A DNA stretch of 64,000 nucleotides from Ceratodon purpureus (taxonomy: Eukaryota; Streptophyta; Bryopsida; Pseudoditrichales; Ditrichaceae). The notes beneath the pieces are model-generated. The model was not told where the DNA came from. It was given only the letters and a program-made list of their open reading frames with translations, and searched no databases. Positions 44,611 to 56,057 of this stretch are shown piece after piece. The position numbers were made by a program, and so were the translations under genes. How positions within the stretch are numbered: position 1 is the first letter of the stretch; every line of letters starts with the position of its first letter. The DNA lies in assembly GCA_014871385.1 (NCBI GenBank), contig CM026425.1, positions 19,800,902-19,864,901 of the forward strand, in the 5' to 3' direction.

Positions 44611-46500
44611 GTACTTAAACATTGTTTCTCATTCTTCAAACTGGGAGTCGATTCCTTGTCACGAGTATCCTCCATGCAAAGTGAATTCTGCAGAATCAAC
44701 TGGTAAGGGGTTGATTCACATTCACTCTCACAACCAGCTTTTCACTTGTACAGACCAATGTCTTGATTTACTCATGTTGTAATAAGAGATTGCATCATAA
44801 GGGACATTGCAATTTATGAGGTATGAGAGATACATACATGAGGTGGAGATCTTGGACGTTATGCTTACCTTAGCTTCTTCAACACTGTGGTCATCCTGCG
44901 TTCCACTCACAAATGTAGTCGATGGTTCCACTCAGAGATGTAGTCGATGGTTCTGCCGTCTGAGTAAAATCAATTGTCCAATCTTCTGAAGCACTGGCTG
45001 TACTTGATGCATCACTGCTGCGACCCCACACCACCCCACCCGTCAAACCCAAAAGAGCACAACCACCATGCATGCAACATCGCAAAAATGCCCGGAGCTG
45101 AAGCCAAAAACTCCATCACAGAGCATCGACATAGAACCCCGGACAAAACCCCAAACCCTAACGACAGTGAAGTCGAACTTCCGTAATACTCCACGGAAAG
45201 AGACGCCACGAAGAGAAGCGGAAACGGGAGCATACCATGGTGACGAAGGCACTCCGACCGCAATCGCAAGGTGGCGCGATCGGTGGCGATGGCGGAGACG
45301 GAGATCTGCAAGGAGGTGCCGCAATGCGCTGGGTGTGTGAGTTGACTTTGCAACTATTGTAAGTTAGTTTTTATATGGTTAGTTTTGGGTGGGCCTACAT
45401 ACTGGTTATATGTATTATGAATCAAAGTGCTAGTTATGTCATGATCTTCAAATGGGAAATTGAATTTGGAACCCTAAACCTTTAGACAGAGGTTTTATTT
45501 TATATAATTTGTGCTAGTCCGATTAGTAATATGCATTGCAGAAATATAAGAACAATAATAAATTATTATACAAGGTCAAACTACTAACAGTCTTTTAAAA
45601 AGGACTATGAGAAGGTAGTACATTCTAAAAAATAAAAATATGTAAATACTTTTCGCAGCCCTCATGTTTATTCTACGTCTAACTATCAAACGTAAGTAAT
45701 TATAAAAACATAATATCTAAACCAACAGATAATGCATGCTTATAGTAATAAAATGAACTTGAAATCCTCAGATTCACCTAAAACATAGTTGGAGTGCAAG
45801 TACCTTGAACTCATCAAGGAAATTCCAAATGTTCTTCAGTTCTTGATTACATAATCTACTACTAATTCTTTTACAAATTGAAAAAAATCCTAGACATATT
45901 TATATAAAGATTATTCCAGATTTAAATAAAGACTACATGACTACATATGGTCACCCAAATCAACTTTATTACAACACTCAGTCCTACAGTAACCATAAGC
46001 ATGATTATTAGTACAAGCAATTTTCATGCATCTGGAAAGCACTAGGAAGCTAGAGAGAGTGGAGTCATTATATTTGGTGACTTTCATTCAAATATGTATT
46101 CATTTTTTACAGTTGAATTCTAAATATCTAGTGATTCTAATTATGTGAAATTACTTTTCTACTATGTACGTGCAAATGAAGATTATGGACGTACTCCAAT
46201 TTCACAGCACTTTACCAATTAGGGCCACAAGTAGAAGATTTTGTCTAGTCATTTCATTGAAATCCATGACTGAGATTAGTAAGTTTAAAGACTTTAGGAC
46301 TACATGCAGTCACTCTAATGACATCCATTACGCAACGGAGTCATACAAGAATCTATGACCAATACCATAGGACTATGTCAGTATGACTGCAGATAGTAAG
46401 CACTCAATGCATGAGTATGGGAACATCACAGGGGAACATATGGCTTGTTCCCGAAGACGTTCCCACCCAGGTCTTCAAAAAAATGACTAGGTACATGACT
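44611..46500. other. Rest of the CACTA interior
   Basis: GC-rich stretch 44990-45345 has short open frames on the minus strand (for example LQISVSAIATDRATLRLRSE, followed by ATG and GTATGC donor-like sequence near 45235) that may be a third captured exon, but I do not recognise it. From 45350 to 46500 the DNA is AT-rich with no gene. Confidence 0.35.
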
Positions 46501-47371
46501 AGTCCGTGACTAGTCCATGACTGGACCCTATTATGACCGATGTTTGACTGAACTAATGACTGATGTGACTAGGCGGTCACATGGGCCGGTTTACATCTAG
46601 TCACATTGGGCTGGATTTGTTGTAGTGCTTCCTCTTCGCTGCCTGAATTCACTTCCTGCTGTGCTGGTTTAGCTCCCTCAAATTCGGCACGTCTGTTGCG
46701 TGCAGTCCCTTGACCCCGTCCTTGACCTGCGCGTCCCCCTCGTCTTCCCCTGTTCACTCTAACGGTTGGTTCCAGAATCACATCTTCTCCTGTGGCTGCA
46801 GGTTCTATTTCTTCCTCTCCCACTTCTCTATCAAGGCGTAATCCCTCGAAGTTCTCAACTTTCCACATTCGAAACAGTTCTGCCTCGTCATCATCTCTAT
46901 TGTTTGGTACCACTCGCCTCCCTCTCACTTCCTTGCGCAAAACTACTCTCCATCTCGGAGACTCTCGAGCTCTTGAAAAAAATACCTGCTCGTAGTGGCT
47001 AGGGAAAGCAAAACTGTCGCGGCATATATTTCCATATCGTCTATCATAGTTTGCAAATGTGAAGCCCCACTTATCTCGCTTTATTGTGGCATTCTCACCA
47101 GTGTAGTTTGCTTTTACAAAGTCGCACACTAACACTACCAAATAGTGTCGTCTGTAATTGAATTCTAGGATTTCCTCTATGTGACCAACGTATTCTACCT
47201 CCGCATTAACTTGGTTACAATCTCTTGTACCATTTCTGCACACTAGTTTGAATGTTGCAGCTACACCACTGTCACATGTCTTTAGAGTGCGCTTTGAACT
47301 AAGCACACGGAAATGATTTCCATATGCGTACATAGATTTGTACGCTGCTGCAATATGTAACGGCCCTCTTG

Positions 47372-47954
47372 AACACCATATTCGTTATTTTGGGAGATAT
47401 TCTTGATTTTGGGAAATCAGAGTGCAGAGAAATGGCGACATTCGTCATCTCCCATTTACTTCAATCTTGCGGAAATCAATATTGAATCATTAATAACACC
47501 TTAAAGGAACAATGAGGCCCATGTCATTTAGGTCGAGTGGACCTAAATGCACGAACATACAGGAGAAAACTTAGTAATGTTCATTGATTCATTAAAAACA
47601 TGTTTAAATAGAGATGATGATTAAGTCATTTAGGTCGATCACACCTAAACGCAATATAAACAAGGAAAAAGAATATACCACGTCCCCTGTAATTTTAGTA
47701 GTAACTATCCGTTACCTTTTCTAAACCAAGGTTTCAATAAAAGGCAATGTCCACTCACATAAATTACATTCGGAAACTTGAATAACACAAAAAGTGTGCA
47801 AGACAATGAGGCAAAAATAGCAGACGAGAAAATTTGACAAACAGATCAATCGTTTTATTCAAAACATAATTACATTGAAATAACACAGAGGAGTCTTATA
47901 ATCGTCTATATTGTCTGCGCCATTGCTATACAGTACATAGTATCCTCTATATGG
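47372..47954. mobile_element. End of a MITE-like element and AT-rich spacer
   Basis: AACACCATATTCGTTATTTTG at 47372 is the same end as that of the MITE in the B3 gene. Here it abuts the DUF4216 coding sequence. The matching right end was not found, so the element is truncated or longer than it looks. The rest holds two copies of the TTTAGGTCGA palindrome family (47525-47549, 47627-47651) and no gene. Confidence 0.5.
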
Positions 47955-48377
47955 TTATGGAGTCCCTCCGTAAGCCTCAATTCTTGACTTGACAAATTCC
48001 CGTTGGCGCTGACGTGTCCACGACATTCCCTCAACCTGCATCATTGGACTATCAAGAAGACGTTGCAACTTCTGCCTACGCCTGTCACCGATGCTTGACT
48101 CTGGCAGAGAGTGGCGACGGGTACTGGATGGTTTAGAGTGGGAGTTGGCGGACTTCCTTGCCCTGGATCCAGTAGTTGTTGATCGCAGCCTCGGCATCTG
48201 CAAAGGGGATAAATTAGCATTGGGAAGAGATTTCGGTTTAGGTCGAATCGACCTAAACTGCTGAGTGCAATTGTAAAGGTCGAACGGACCTTGAACGAGG
48301 AGGCCTACATAAGCTACAACTAGACCTACACGAGAGTATAAGAAGATCAATCATTTTAGGTGGCCTCGACCTAAAAT
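47525..48377. repeat. TTTAGGTCGA palindromes, five copies
   Basis: Copies at 47525-47549, 47627-47651 (decayed), 48236-48258 (perfect 11-1-11), 48276-48292 (partial) and 48353-48377 (two changes). The arms are TTTAGGTCGA and TCGACCTAAA around one base. Two lie upstream of the terminal exon's 3' side and three within an intron. Confidence 0.85.
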
Positions 48378-48784
48378 AAGGACATCAGAATGAAACATCA
48401 TGAAAGAAACTTACAAGAATGAAACATCAGAAAGGAATGAAGAGTGAATACTGAGGAATGAAAACCAACCTTTGCCGGTGGTGGTGACGGCATGTCCTCC
48501 ACATTGTTATAAAGAGCACGCTTCGTAGGGGTAGAACTCTGTCGTTTCGGAGATAGAACATGCAGTACGGTCCGTGGCCACATAGGAGAAGGGGATTTCA
48601 GGGTCTTGGGAACGGACAGGTTAACCGGGCTGTCCACAACCCCTTCGTCGACAGCCATAGTTGAATAGTCCATCGTGGACTGCGCTGTTGCAACGGATTG
48701 CAACAGAAGCCCTCTGCTACGTAGAGAGGGCCCGCAGCCATAAGCATAATTCAAAGAATCCACAGAGGCTCGACATGCATTATC
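47955..48784 (-). CDS. Unrecognised basic, Ser/Pro-rich protein, two visible exons
   Basis: Exon 48784-48470 opens at a TTGCAG acceptor (DNACRASVDSLNYAYGCG) and ends PSPPPAK at a GTTGG donor. Exon 48197-47955 opens at TTTGCAG (MPRLRSTTTGSRARKS) and ends IEAYGGTP with TAA. The second exon is rich in Arg, Ser and Lys and has WTRQRQREFVKSRI. No domain is recognised. The intron between them (48198-48469) contains three palindromes of the TTTAGGTCGA family. It may be the 3' part of the ParB/phosphatase-like gene upstream or a separate gene; the 5' start was not found. Confidence 0.4.
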
Positions 48785-49014
48785 CTGCAATACACAAAGC
48801 GAATAGAAACATACATCCACCAATAATTCAGCAATGGATAAGGGTTCGTCGCAAGGGGCAGAGTAGATCAAGAAAGAAATATGATCTTCGTATTACAAAA
48901 GGAGTAGTCTGGATACAAAGATTACGCAAGTGGTTAAGATGTACAACATACTAATAGGTGCGCGGCAGTGATGAAATGTCTATTCACAAAGTAGAGAACC
49001 GGAACCATGCGAAA

Positions 49015-50181
49015 TTATGGTCTACGACTAATTGCCTCATTAATCTTAGCGTATTGTTCACAGGTAGAACGGTCATCATAATACATTTTCTTCCCGATCG
49101 GACGCTCGGCCCTGAATCTAGCGATTGTCCCCACAAAGTGGTGTAGGTCTACAAGATATGGCAAAAGTTTCGACAACAAAAAACGATCATCTGCGGCATC
49201 GGGATTCTGGTTGTTCCAAGTGGAGAGTAGAAGGACATTGTAAGAATTATTCTGACAGTGCTTGATCGGGCTGTCGTCGATAAAAATGGTGTTGGCTTCG
49301 GAATATATGCCACCAAATTTACGAAAGAGACCATCGGACATCGGCTTAAGGAAGATGTCCTTCTGAGTCCCGGGTTCCTTCATATATACCGGACGACCTC
49401 GAAAATCTACGCCCATAGGAACTCTCTGACAGTCCTCTTGACCTAGAATTCTGAGCGGATAGATAGGACGAATCGGACCGAACAGATAGTCGCAGATCAT
49501 TTTTGTCGTCGAAGTCTTCATCGAACTCCAGACGGTTATGGTTGCGAATGCTGACAACCGACGAAGGAAATCAGCGCAATTGGGCCTGACACAAACAAGC
49601 TTGGGGCCCACGGCTGCTGGCTTGGACGCTGAGTGGATGCTAAGGTCATGGCTAACGAATGATTTTCCAGGCCAATTAGGAGTACTGGAGCAGAGTATTC
49701 CATTAAGGTCGAGGACAACGTTCAACCAACCACTCTGAGGTCTTGTCGGGACAGGACTCAATTCTTCACTAGAACTTACGTCACATCCAGATGCCTCGCG
49801 CACCTGGAGAGGAAATACCGATGACAGATGGACATTACTATATTATACTAGGACGGGGTTATACGAATGATACAATAAGGACAGTCGCAAGGCAAGTCAT
49901 TCTCGAAGGAAATAGTGCAACGAGATATAATGATAGATGAAATACCTGAGCATCCTCGGCTTGGCCTTCTACAACATCCCGATCCTCCACAGGACCCATC
50001 GACCCTAATGAATTCTGAGGTTGATCGCTAGGAAAGACCTCTACGCACGTTGGCAAGGTCAGAGCACACTGGGCCGTGACATCTAAATCCATATTTGTGC
50101 GTCCAGGCTCATCCGCAGTTTGGGCCATGACAACATCATCCAGGATCCGAAGATCTTCCACTTCCTCATTCACTTCGTGAC
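49015..50181 (-). CDS. FCP1/SCP-type CTD-phosphatase-like region
   Basis: Exons 50181-49946 and 49803-49015 (TAA at 49015-49017). The second exon has a HAD phosphatase of the NLI/FCP1 type: VVLDLNGILCSS (nucleophile Asp; the second Asp of DxD is Asn), ATITVWSSMKTST, and FIDDSPIKHCQNNSYNVLLL. Known FCP1/SCP enzymes remove phosphate from the RNA polymerase II CTD; the Asn change makes activity uncertain, although plants have a whole DLNG-type branch. The first exon begins at a CCCAG acceptor in phase 1, and the last exon of the upstream ParB/methylase-like reading has a TCAG-GTCCCT donor at 50406 in the same phase, so both may be one protein. A palindrome lies in the intron between them. Confidence 0.7.
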
Positions 50182-50263
50182 CTGGGCATTGCAAGAGAAC
50201 TATTGAATCATCAGAGAGTGATCAATGAAGCTGACATAGAAGGGATTGGTAAACAGTTGAACG

Positions 50264-53005
50264 GTTTAGCTCGGGTCGAGCTAAACAGCCCATTTGTATT
50301 AATTACAATCGTTTTGGTACAAAATGCACATTTCAGTGAACTACTCCGGTATTAACACCTCATCTACAAAATTCCGAGTTCAAAAAATCTAAGTTTGGGA
50401 GGGACCTGAAGATGTCTCGGGAGCATCTCCCTGAGTCTGATTGTGGGAGGGAGAACGGAGAGGACTGGGACTACGGTCACGCATGACCTGGTCGGTGGAA
50501 TGATGGCTTGGCTCAGGCACTGATGCGGGACTCGGATCCGACTCTGGCAATTTTGCACCACCAGTAGGGGAGCCCAAAATCTCAAGTACTCGCAAAGTAG
50601 GCAGGGCACTACCTATCGGCTGGACATTGGGCAGAACTGGACCCGCATTCGGGAAAAGAGTGGCACTACTCATGCCTTGCAGAACATTCTGCAGTGCCGC
50701 CTGCACGGTCTTCTCTATATCCTTTTCCTGCTGTGCCATCCGATCTTGTAATGCTTGATTCCTATCCTTGGTCGCCTGCAATTCTGCGAGAATAGCTTGA
50801 ATATCCGGATCGGGAGCGGCTCTCCCCAACGGGGAGGCTTGCCGAGCTGGAGGATTGACCCTCTTTTTCTTCTGAGCCGGCTTTCCAGTACTTCGCGCAG
50901 CGCCAGTCTTTCTCCCACTTCCGGATCCCAGCTCCGGTGCAGAACCCGGTCTCTCATCGTCCATACGTGTAATGTCGACGACTGGAAACTCGAGTCTTCT
51001 CCCCACTCCACCCTCAGATGCTGTCTGACTTACCGGATCAGAAGGCGGAGCATCGCTCTCATTGCTAATGTCCGCAGCACTCGAGGAGGGGGTCTGTTCC
51101 TCGGTGGGGGCATCCTCCTCCAGATCAACATCGTCACCCTCCTCCGCAGCTCTGCCTTTCCCTTTCCGCACGGCTCTGCCGTATTCCGGAAACCGTTCCT
51201 TATCGACAAAATAAGCGTCGACACTAAAATCGGTTGGGTCCAGAGTTAATCCAAGTGCCTGAGCTTTGACCATATGAGGAGAGTCACTATCATCCGCGAC
51301 CACGAAAGACGAGATCGAGAGCATCTGAAGAAAACAAAGACAAGGTAAACACGGTTTAGCTCGACTCGAGCTAAAGTGTGGAAGTGTGTGCATACATGGT
51401 GCATGTGATCAAAACAGTGGAACGATTTAACTCGACTCGAGCTAAAGTGTGGAAACTTACCGCGGCGGCTATGAGGGACTTCGTTCCCGCATAGAGCTGA
51501 TAAACCGCCACCCCAGTACTGCAGAAAGTGTCGAGGACCTGCAGGTAGAACTCCATCCTTAACTCGGATGGATACATTGCGTACCTCCTTTCGTTGAACT
51601 TCCTGTTGTCCTTGTACAGTGGGTGGTCCGGAGTTCTGTACTCGCTCAGAGGTTCTGGCGTTGACACTTCGTTCTCAAGTAAATTATCATCAATGAGAAA
51701 CAGGAGTTTGACGGGTTCCATCGCGATTCTGCTCTTTGGCGGGTGTCCGCCGAGTCGCTCGTTAGGAGCGGGTAAATACTCTGAATGGACTCTTCTGCGA
51801 CCACTCAAGGTGTTTCGCTCCACCCAAGTGAGCACCTGGGCGAAGTCCTCATCGTCTCCGCAAATGAGAAGCCAGTGCCGAACATCGTTAAACTGGGGCT
51901 GCCCATACTCTTCGATCATATTGAAAAACTCCATGAAGAAGGGGTTCTCCAAAGTGTAGTTCTGCCTCGTCTTGTAGGTTGGGAGGAACCGGAAGTCGAT
52001 GATTCCGAATGTGAGTGCGCCGCCCGCCAACCTCCATATATCGGAGGGCCAAGATCCGAAGGCGAGTCGAGGCTCCCTGATGAATGGGAGGAACCACATC
52101 TCAGCTGAAGGACACTTAAACGCATGTCGAACCTTCAGGAAGGTTTTAAAGAACTCAACCGCATATGGGGAGAGATCCTTGGCTGACTTGTTGCGGAACT
52201 GTGTAGCTCTGGAGTTAGTCCAGTACGAGTCTGGAATACCCCAATCAAGCAGAACGTGCTTCGACTCCTTAGAGACAAAGTAAGTCTTCTTGAACTGCTT
52301 CCAAGCGGGTACATCAAGGCCGTCTCTCTTGAATAAATGGAGCGTTGGATTAATGTTGTTGAACTCCGCTTGAGCTACAGCCTTACGTTTTCTCCGCTCC
52401 GCCCACTCCTTGACCGAGTAGCAGTCCTCCAATACACTCGTATTCTGCTTGATGGTCACCTTCGGATATGTGTACTTCCGACTTGGCCCAGACTTATGCA
52501 GGATGTGCTTACACATCTTCTGGTGATCTGCCTCTGTCAAGTTCCCGAGCCATTTGAAGAACTCCCTCGGAAGCGTCCCATCCTTGTCCGGAATGAACCC
52601 CTTCCTCTCATAGAATTTCTTATGCGGAGGTTCGCTGTCGGGATCAATGAGTCCACCACATGCCGCAGACGCGATCACCTCCTTCCACAGGTCCCATGTT
52701 TCATCACTGGATGTGATGATAAACAACTCGTTTGTTAGGGAGATAGTGTTCTTCCCTCCCTTCTTCGCCACCATGGCTTGATGCTTCGCCACATCGATCA
52801 TAGCGAAGCGCTCCCTGATAGCATTCAGAAAGTTCTGCATATGCACAGGAAGAATCCTTAGATGATGCTGTCTCGGAACTACTGTTTAGCTCGACTCGAG
52901 CTAAATTGATCGAGATATACCAGAATATTGAAAACGAAAAAGTCTATCAATATTTAGCTCGACTCGAGCTAGACTGCAGGAAGTTTAGCTCGAGTCGAGC
53001 TAAAC
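50264..53005. repeat. TTTAGCTCGA palindromes in the introns of the ParB/phosphatase gene
   Basis: Six copies: 50264-50286 (one change), 51354-51376, 51424-51447 (one change), 52884-52906, 52952-52974 (one change) and 52983-53005 (perfect). Each reads TTTAGCTCGA, one base, TCGAGCTAAA. All fall in the predicted introns 50182-50405, 51325-51460 and 52835-53034 and none in an exon. Confidence 0.9.
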
Positions 53006-54474
53006 TGCTAATGCTAATGAATCAGTGAACTTACGTCGTATGTCTTCGACGCTGGATTACTTTTCGGACCTGTACTCCTGCGGTCCGCAGCACCAGCGGC
53101 AGCATTTTTCTTCTGGGGCTTACCATACCTCTCCCACACTTTTCTAGCGGCAAGTATATTGCTCGCCCAAGTTGGCTTGAACGGTGCGAGATGGTTCACC
53201 CGATTATAGAATGCTGAGATTTTTCGCAGCTTATCATGATCCTTCGTCCACACGATGTAAGCATCCCACCTCCTGAAGTCCCTCAACAACTCCTCACTGG
53301 CGTTATCCTCGATGAGAGATTTGGACGCCGCCACGCTGTGTTGCCCGTTGATGATGTGGAATTCACAGCCTTCCAGATCCGATTCTTGTTGAGGTCGTGC
53401 CTTTGTGTCTGGCATCAGACACAGGGTTTGCTTTTGACCCCTATCAGGCATGTTGACCAGGTAATTCTTCATCTCCTCCATGCCCCGCTTCTCATATGCA
53501 CGGATAGTCCATGCGGCCGGAGCGGGTTGCACCGCGTCACGTCCACACTGAACTTCTTTGGTTGCCCATTTGTTTTGAAGACGAACTCGTCCTGGCAATC
53601 AGAAAAGAAATTCTGGTAAATGCGATTGGCGTTGTCGAAGTCCAGGATCTCTCCAGCCTTGTTGACCTTGGGGAGTTCCCCGAGAACTGAGTTCAAACTT
53701 GTTGCCAAGTCCTCTGCAGATAAGAGCAAGTCCTTCTTGGGCTTTGGCTTGTCAGTTTTCTTCTCGAGTCCTTTCTTCTTCAATGGTGAGTGGGGCGTGG
53801 GAGTTGCAGAAGCGCCTCGGCTTTGGGATGGAACTATCGCTCTCCCCCTACTGCGTCCTGTCTGTTGGCTCTCCATTTGACTCCCGGTTGCTGTCACTCC
53901 AGAGACGTCAACTTGAGATTTTCCGAGGTTCTGCTTCACCTTTGCCTCCGTTGCGCGGAGAGCAAGCGTGCAGACAACATTCCTTAGTTTAAAGGCTAGG
54001 GACTTTGCCGCGAGAGTTCGTCCATCCTTTGTTGCCCATTTCCTGTCCAGTATTTCTTGTCTCATCGTGGAGACTATCTCCTCGAAAGGTGAATTGGACA
54101 AACTTTCCATTAAGGAAATGGGGTCGAAGAGGTTCTCCGCTACGTCTACTACTATGGAGAAGAGGTATGGATTAGCCCCGAGAGATGAGCAGAGGATCTT
54201 GATTTGGTCTTTTCCCTTACTGTCGAACTCGGTGACTTTTGTATCCATATCGATGACCTCGGGATCATCGACTTCTCCCTTGAAAATGGTTGCGAAGGTA
54301 AGATATGGGGTGTGTGCAACCCATCGCAGAGTCCAATTTTTGACCTTTGTGGGGTCTTTACGGGTCCATGGCTCGTATGTGCTTGAGTCATCCCCGTCAT
54401 CCTCACATGAATCAGAGATACGAACAGGCTTGAAGAAATGTCGTAGCGCCTCAGTTACCCTTGCTTTCTCCTCA
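50406..54474 (-). CDS. ParB-like plus methyltransferase-like protein, second copy of the family
   Basis: Exons 54474-53035, 52834-51461 and 51324-50406, with GTAAGT donors and CAG acceptors. Exon 1 has a globular N-terminal part, a Lys-rich linker, and a ParB-like core (CEFHIINGQHSVAASKSL, RRWDAYIVW). Exon 2 holds a motif IV-like segment (GIIDFRFLPTY in place of DPPY) and, at its end, a motif I-like segment LQVLDTFCSTGVAVYQLYAG; the next exon continues with SSFVVADDSDSPHMVKAQAL, the acidic strand after motif I. The order IV then I is that of beta-class amino-methyltransferases, but the catalytic motif is lost. A disordered tail (TAG at 50389) or splicing to the phosphatase exon follows. The reading frame shifts within exon 1 near 53490-53590, by indel or by an unseen small intron. 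A related gene is at 1-3.9 kb. Confidence 0.6.
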
Positions 54475-54515
54475 CTGCAAGGAGGACACATTTACCATTA
54501 GACAAATTCAAAGCC

Positions 54516-55088
54516 ATTTAGCTCGATTCGAGCTAAATGTTGATTCTATTAATTAAGTAACCGATGGCATCGCAGTGGTTTAGCTCGACTCGAGCTAAAC
54601 GGATTGGGCTTTCAGCATGGGAGCCTTGCAGTTTAGCTCGAGTCGAGCTAAACTGTCCAGCTCCAACCATGGGAGCCTTGCAGTTTAGCTCGAGTCGTGC
54701 TAAACTGTCCAGCTCCAACCATGAGAGCCTTGCAGTTTAGCTCGAGTCGAGCTAAACTGCTGGGATCCCATGCTCAAAGCCCAAGCAGTTTAGCTCGACT
54801 CGAGCTAAACTGCTTGGGCTTTGAGCATGGGAGCCGAACAAGTTTAGCTCGACTCGAGCTAAACTGCAAGGCTCCCATGCTGAAAGCCCAATCCGTTTAG
54901 CTCGAGTCGAGCTAAACTTGTTGGGATTAAGCATGGGAGCCTTGCAGTTTAGCTCGACTCGAGCTAAACTGCTTGGGCTTTGAGCATGGGAGCCCTACAG
55001 TTTAGCTCGACTCGAGCTAAACTATATGTGATACTCCCAGGATGTGGAGGAAAGTTGTACCTCCAGTTTAGCTCGAGTCGAGCTAAAC
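54516..55088. repeat. Array of eleven TTTAGCTCGA palindromes
   Basis: Starts at 54516, 54578, 54631, 54683, 54735, 54788, 54842, 54895, 54947, 55000 and 55066; each is 23 nt. From 54578 to 55000 the spacing is 52-54 bp. The central base is C in some and G in others, which just means opposite orientation. The roughly 30-bp spacers are related to one another (AGCATGGGAGCCTTGCAG and its complement) and occur in both orientations, so neighbouring units are partly inverted. It lies just upstream of the first recognised exon of the ParB/methylase-like gene. Confidence 0.95.
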
Positions 55089-56057
55089 TGTGGGCTTTTA
55101 TGATCGAATTTATGTCAGTTTTGTGAAAAATATATTGCATTCTTCTTTGTTTTTGTTGAATTTGACATTGCAGCACTGCAGTCAAGCCTTTTTCATGAGG
55201 AGTATATGATATTGGCATTTGGTTTTATACCTATCCGCCATTTCCAGATGAATTAGCTCCTGTTTCTCTCTTGGAAATTATGGCAATCGTGTTTTGCCTG
55301 CAAAAAGAAATGGTTGCAGAGGATCAGAAGATGGGATAAATATTAGAATCTTTCAAGATTGCTACCGAAAAATACGGGAGAAAAGTACAAATGTAATTGG
55401 ATTCCTTTTCAGAAGATTCTAATATAAGCAAAGTCGTTCAGATTACCATAACACATAAACATATGGCTCAAAACAATGGCGCCAAAATGAATGCAACGTA
55501 GCAAATCTGTTCTCAACATAACTACAACCTCGACATCAATTAACCTAACTGCAAGGAATATGCTATTTTTTTTCTTATGGTACACACATGCACTCACACA
55601 ATCCTGTTGAGAACCACACATTAAATCTCAAACATACACACACGTACCAAAAACGAACATAATTCAGATTTCGAAACCCAAGATACACAGACAGGACACG
55701 AACACAATTCTGAATTCGTACATAAACAGACACACACAGTAGACGAACCAATTCATAATTCAAACACAAACAGAAGTCTAAATTCGAACACACACAGAAT
55801 ACGAGAACAAGACAGAATTCTTCCACAGAAAACACACATACAACACATAAAGAGTACGAACATAAACAGACACACGCAATTCAGAATTCAGTACGAAAAT
55901 TACAGGATGCTAATCCTAAACTAGCGAGATCATGCCAAAGAATTATAATTGAAACAAAAAAAAAACGAAAAAACTCAATTGACAAGACCCTAAATTGCGA
56001 AATTCAATGGAATTGAACTGAAAGAAAAAAGAAACCACTGGCGCGATCAATTACGCA
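55089..56057. other. AT-rich stretch, probably intron 1 of the minus-strand gene
   Basis: No gene. 55580-55880 is a CACACA/ACGAAC-rich low-complexity stretch with several near-repeats of AGAATTC-ACACACA; open frames over it are compositional artefacts. Confidence 0.4.

Noticed and set aside
45012..45353. 113-residue minus-strand ORF in the CACTA element as a real gene
   Set aside because: Not recognised, and overlapping frames look equally open; at most a third captured exon.
54516..55088. CRISPR-like look (23-nt repeats, about 30-nt spacers)
   Set aside because: The spacers are related to one another and appear in both orientations, the repeats are full palindromes, there are no cas genes, and the context is an intron-rich plant genome.
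50264..55088. Palindromes as intrinsic transcription terminators
   Set aside because: They lack a following T tract, occur inside introns and in tandem, and the genome is eukaryotic.
55575..55835. Minus-strand ORF rich in Cys, Val and Leu
   Set aside because: It covers an ACACACA-rich stretch and is compositional; it has no splice or family support.
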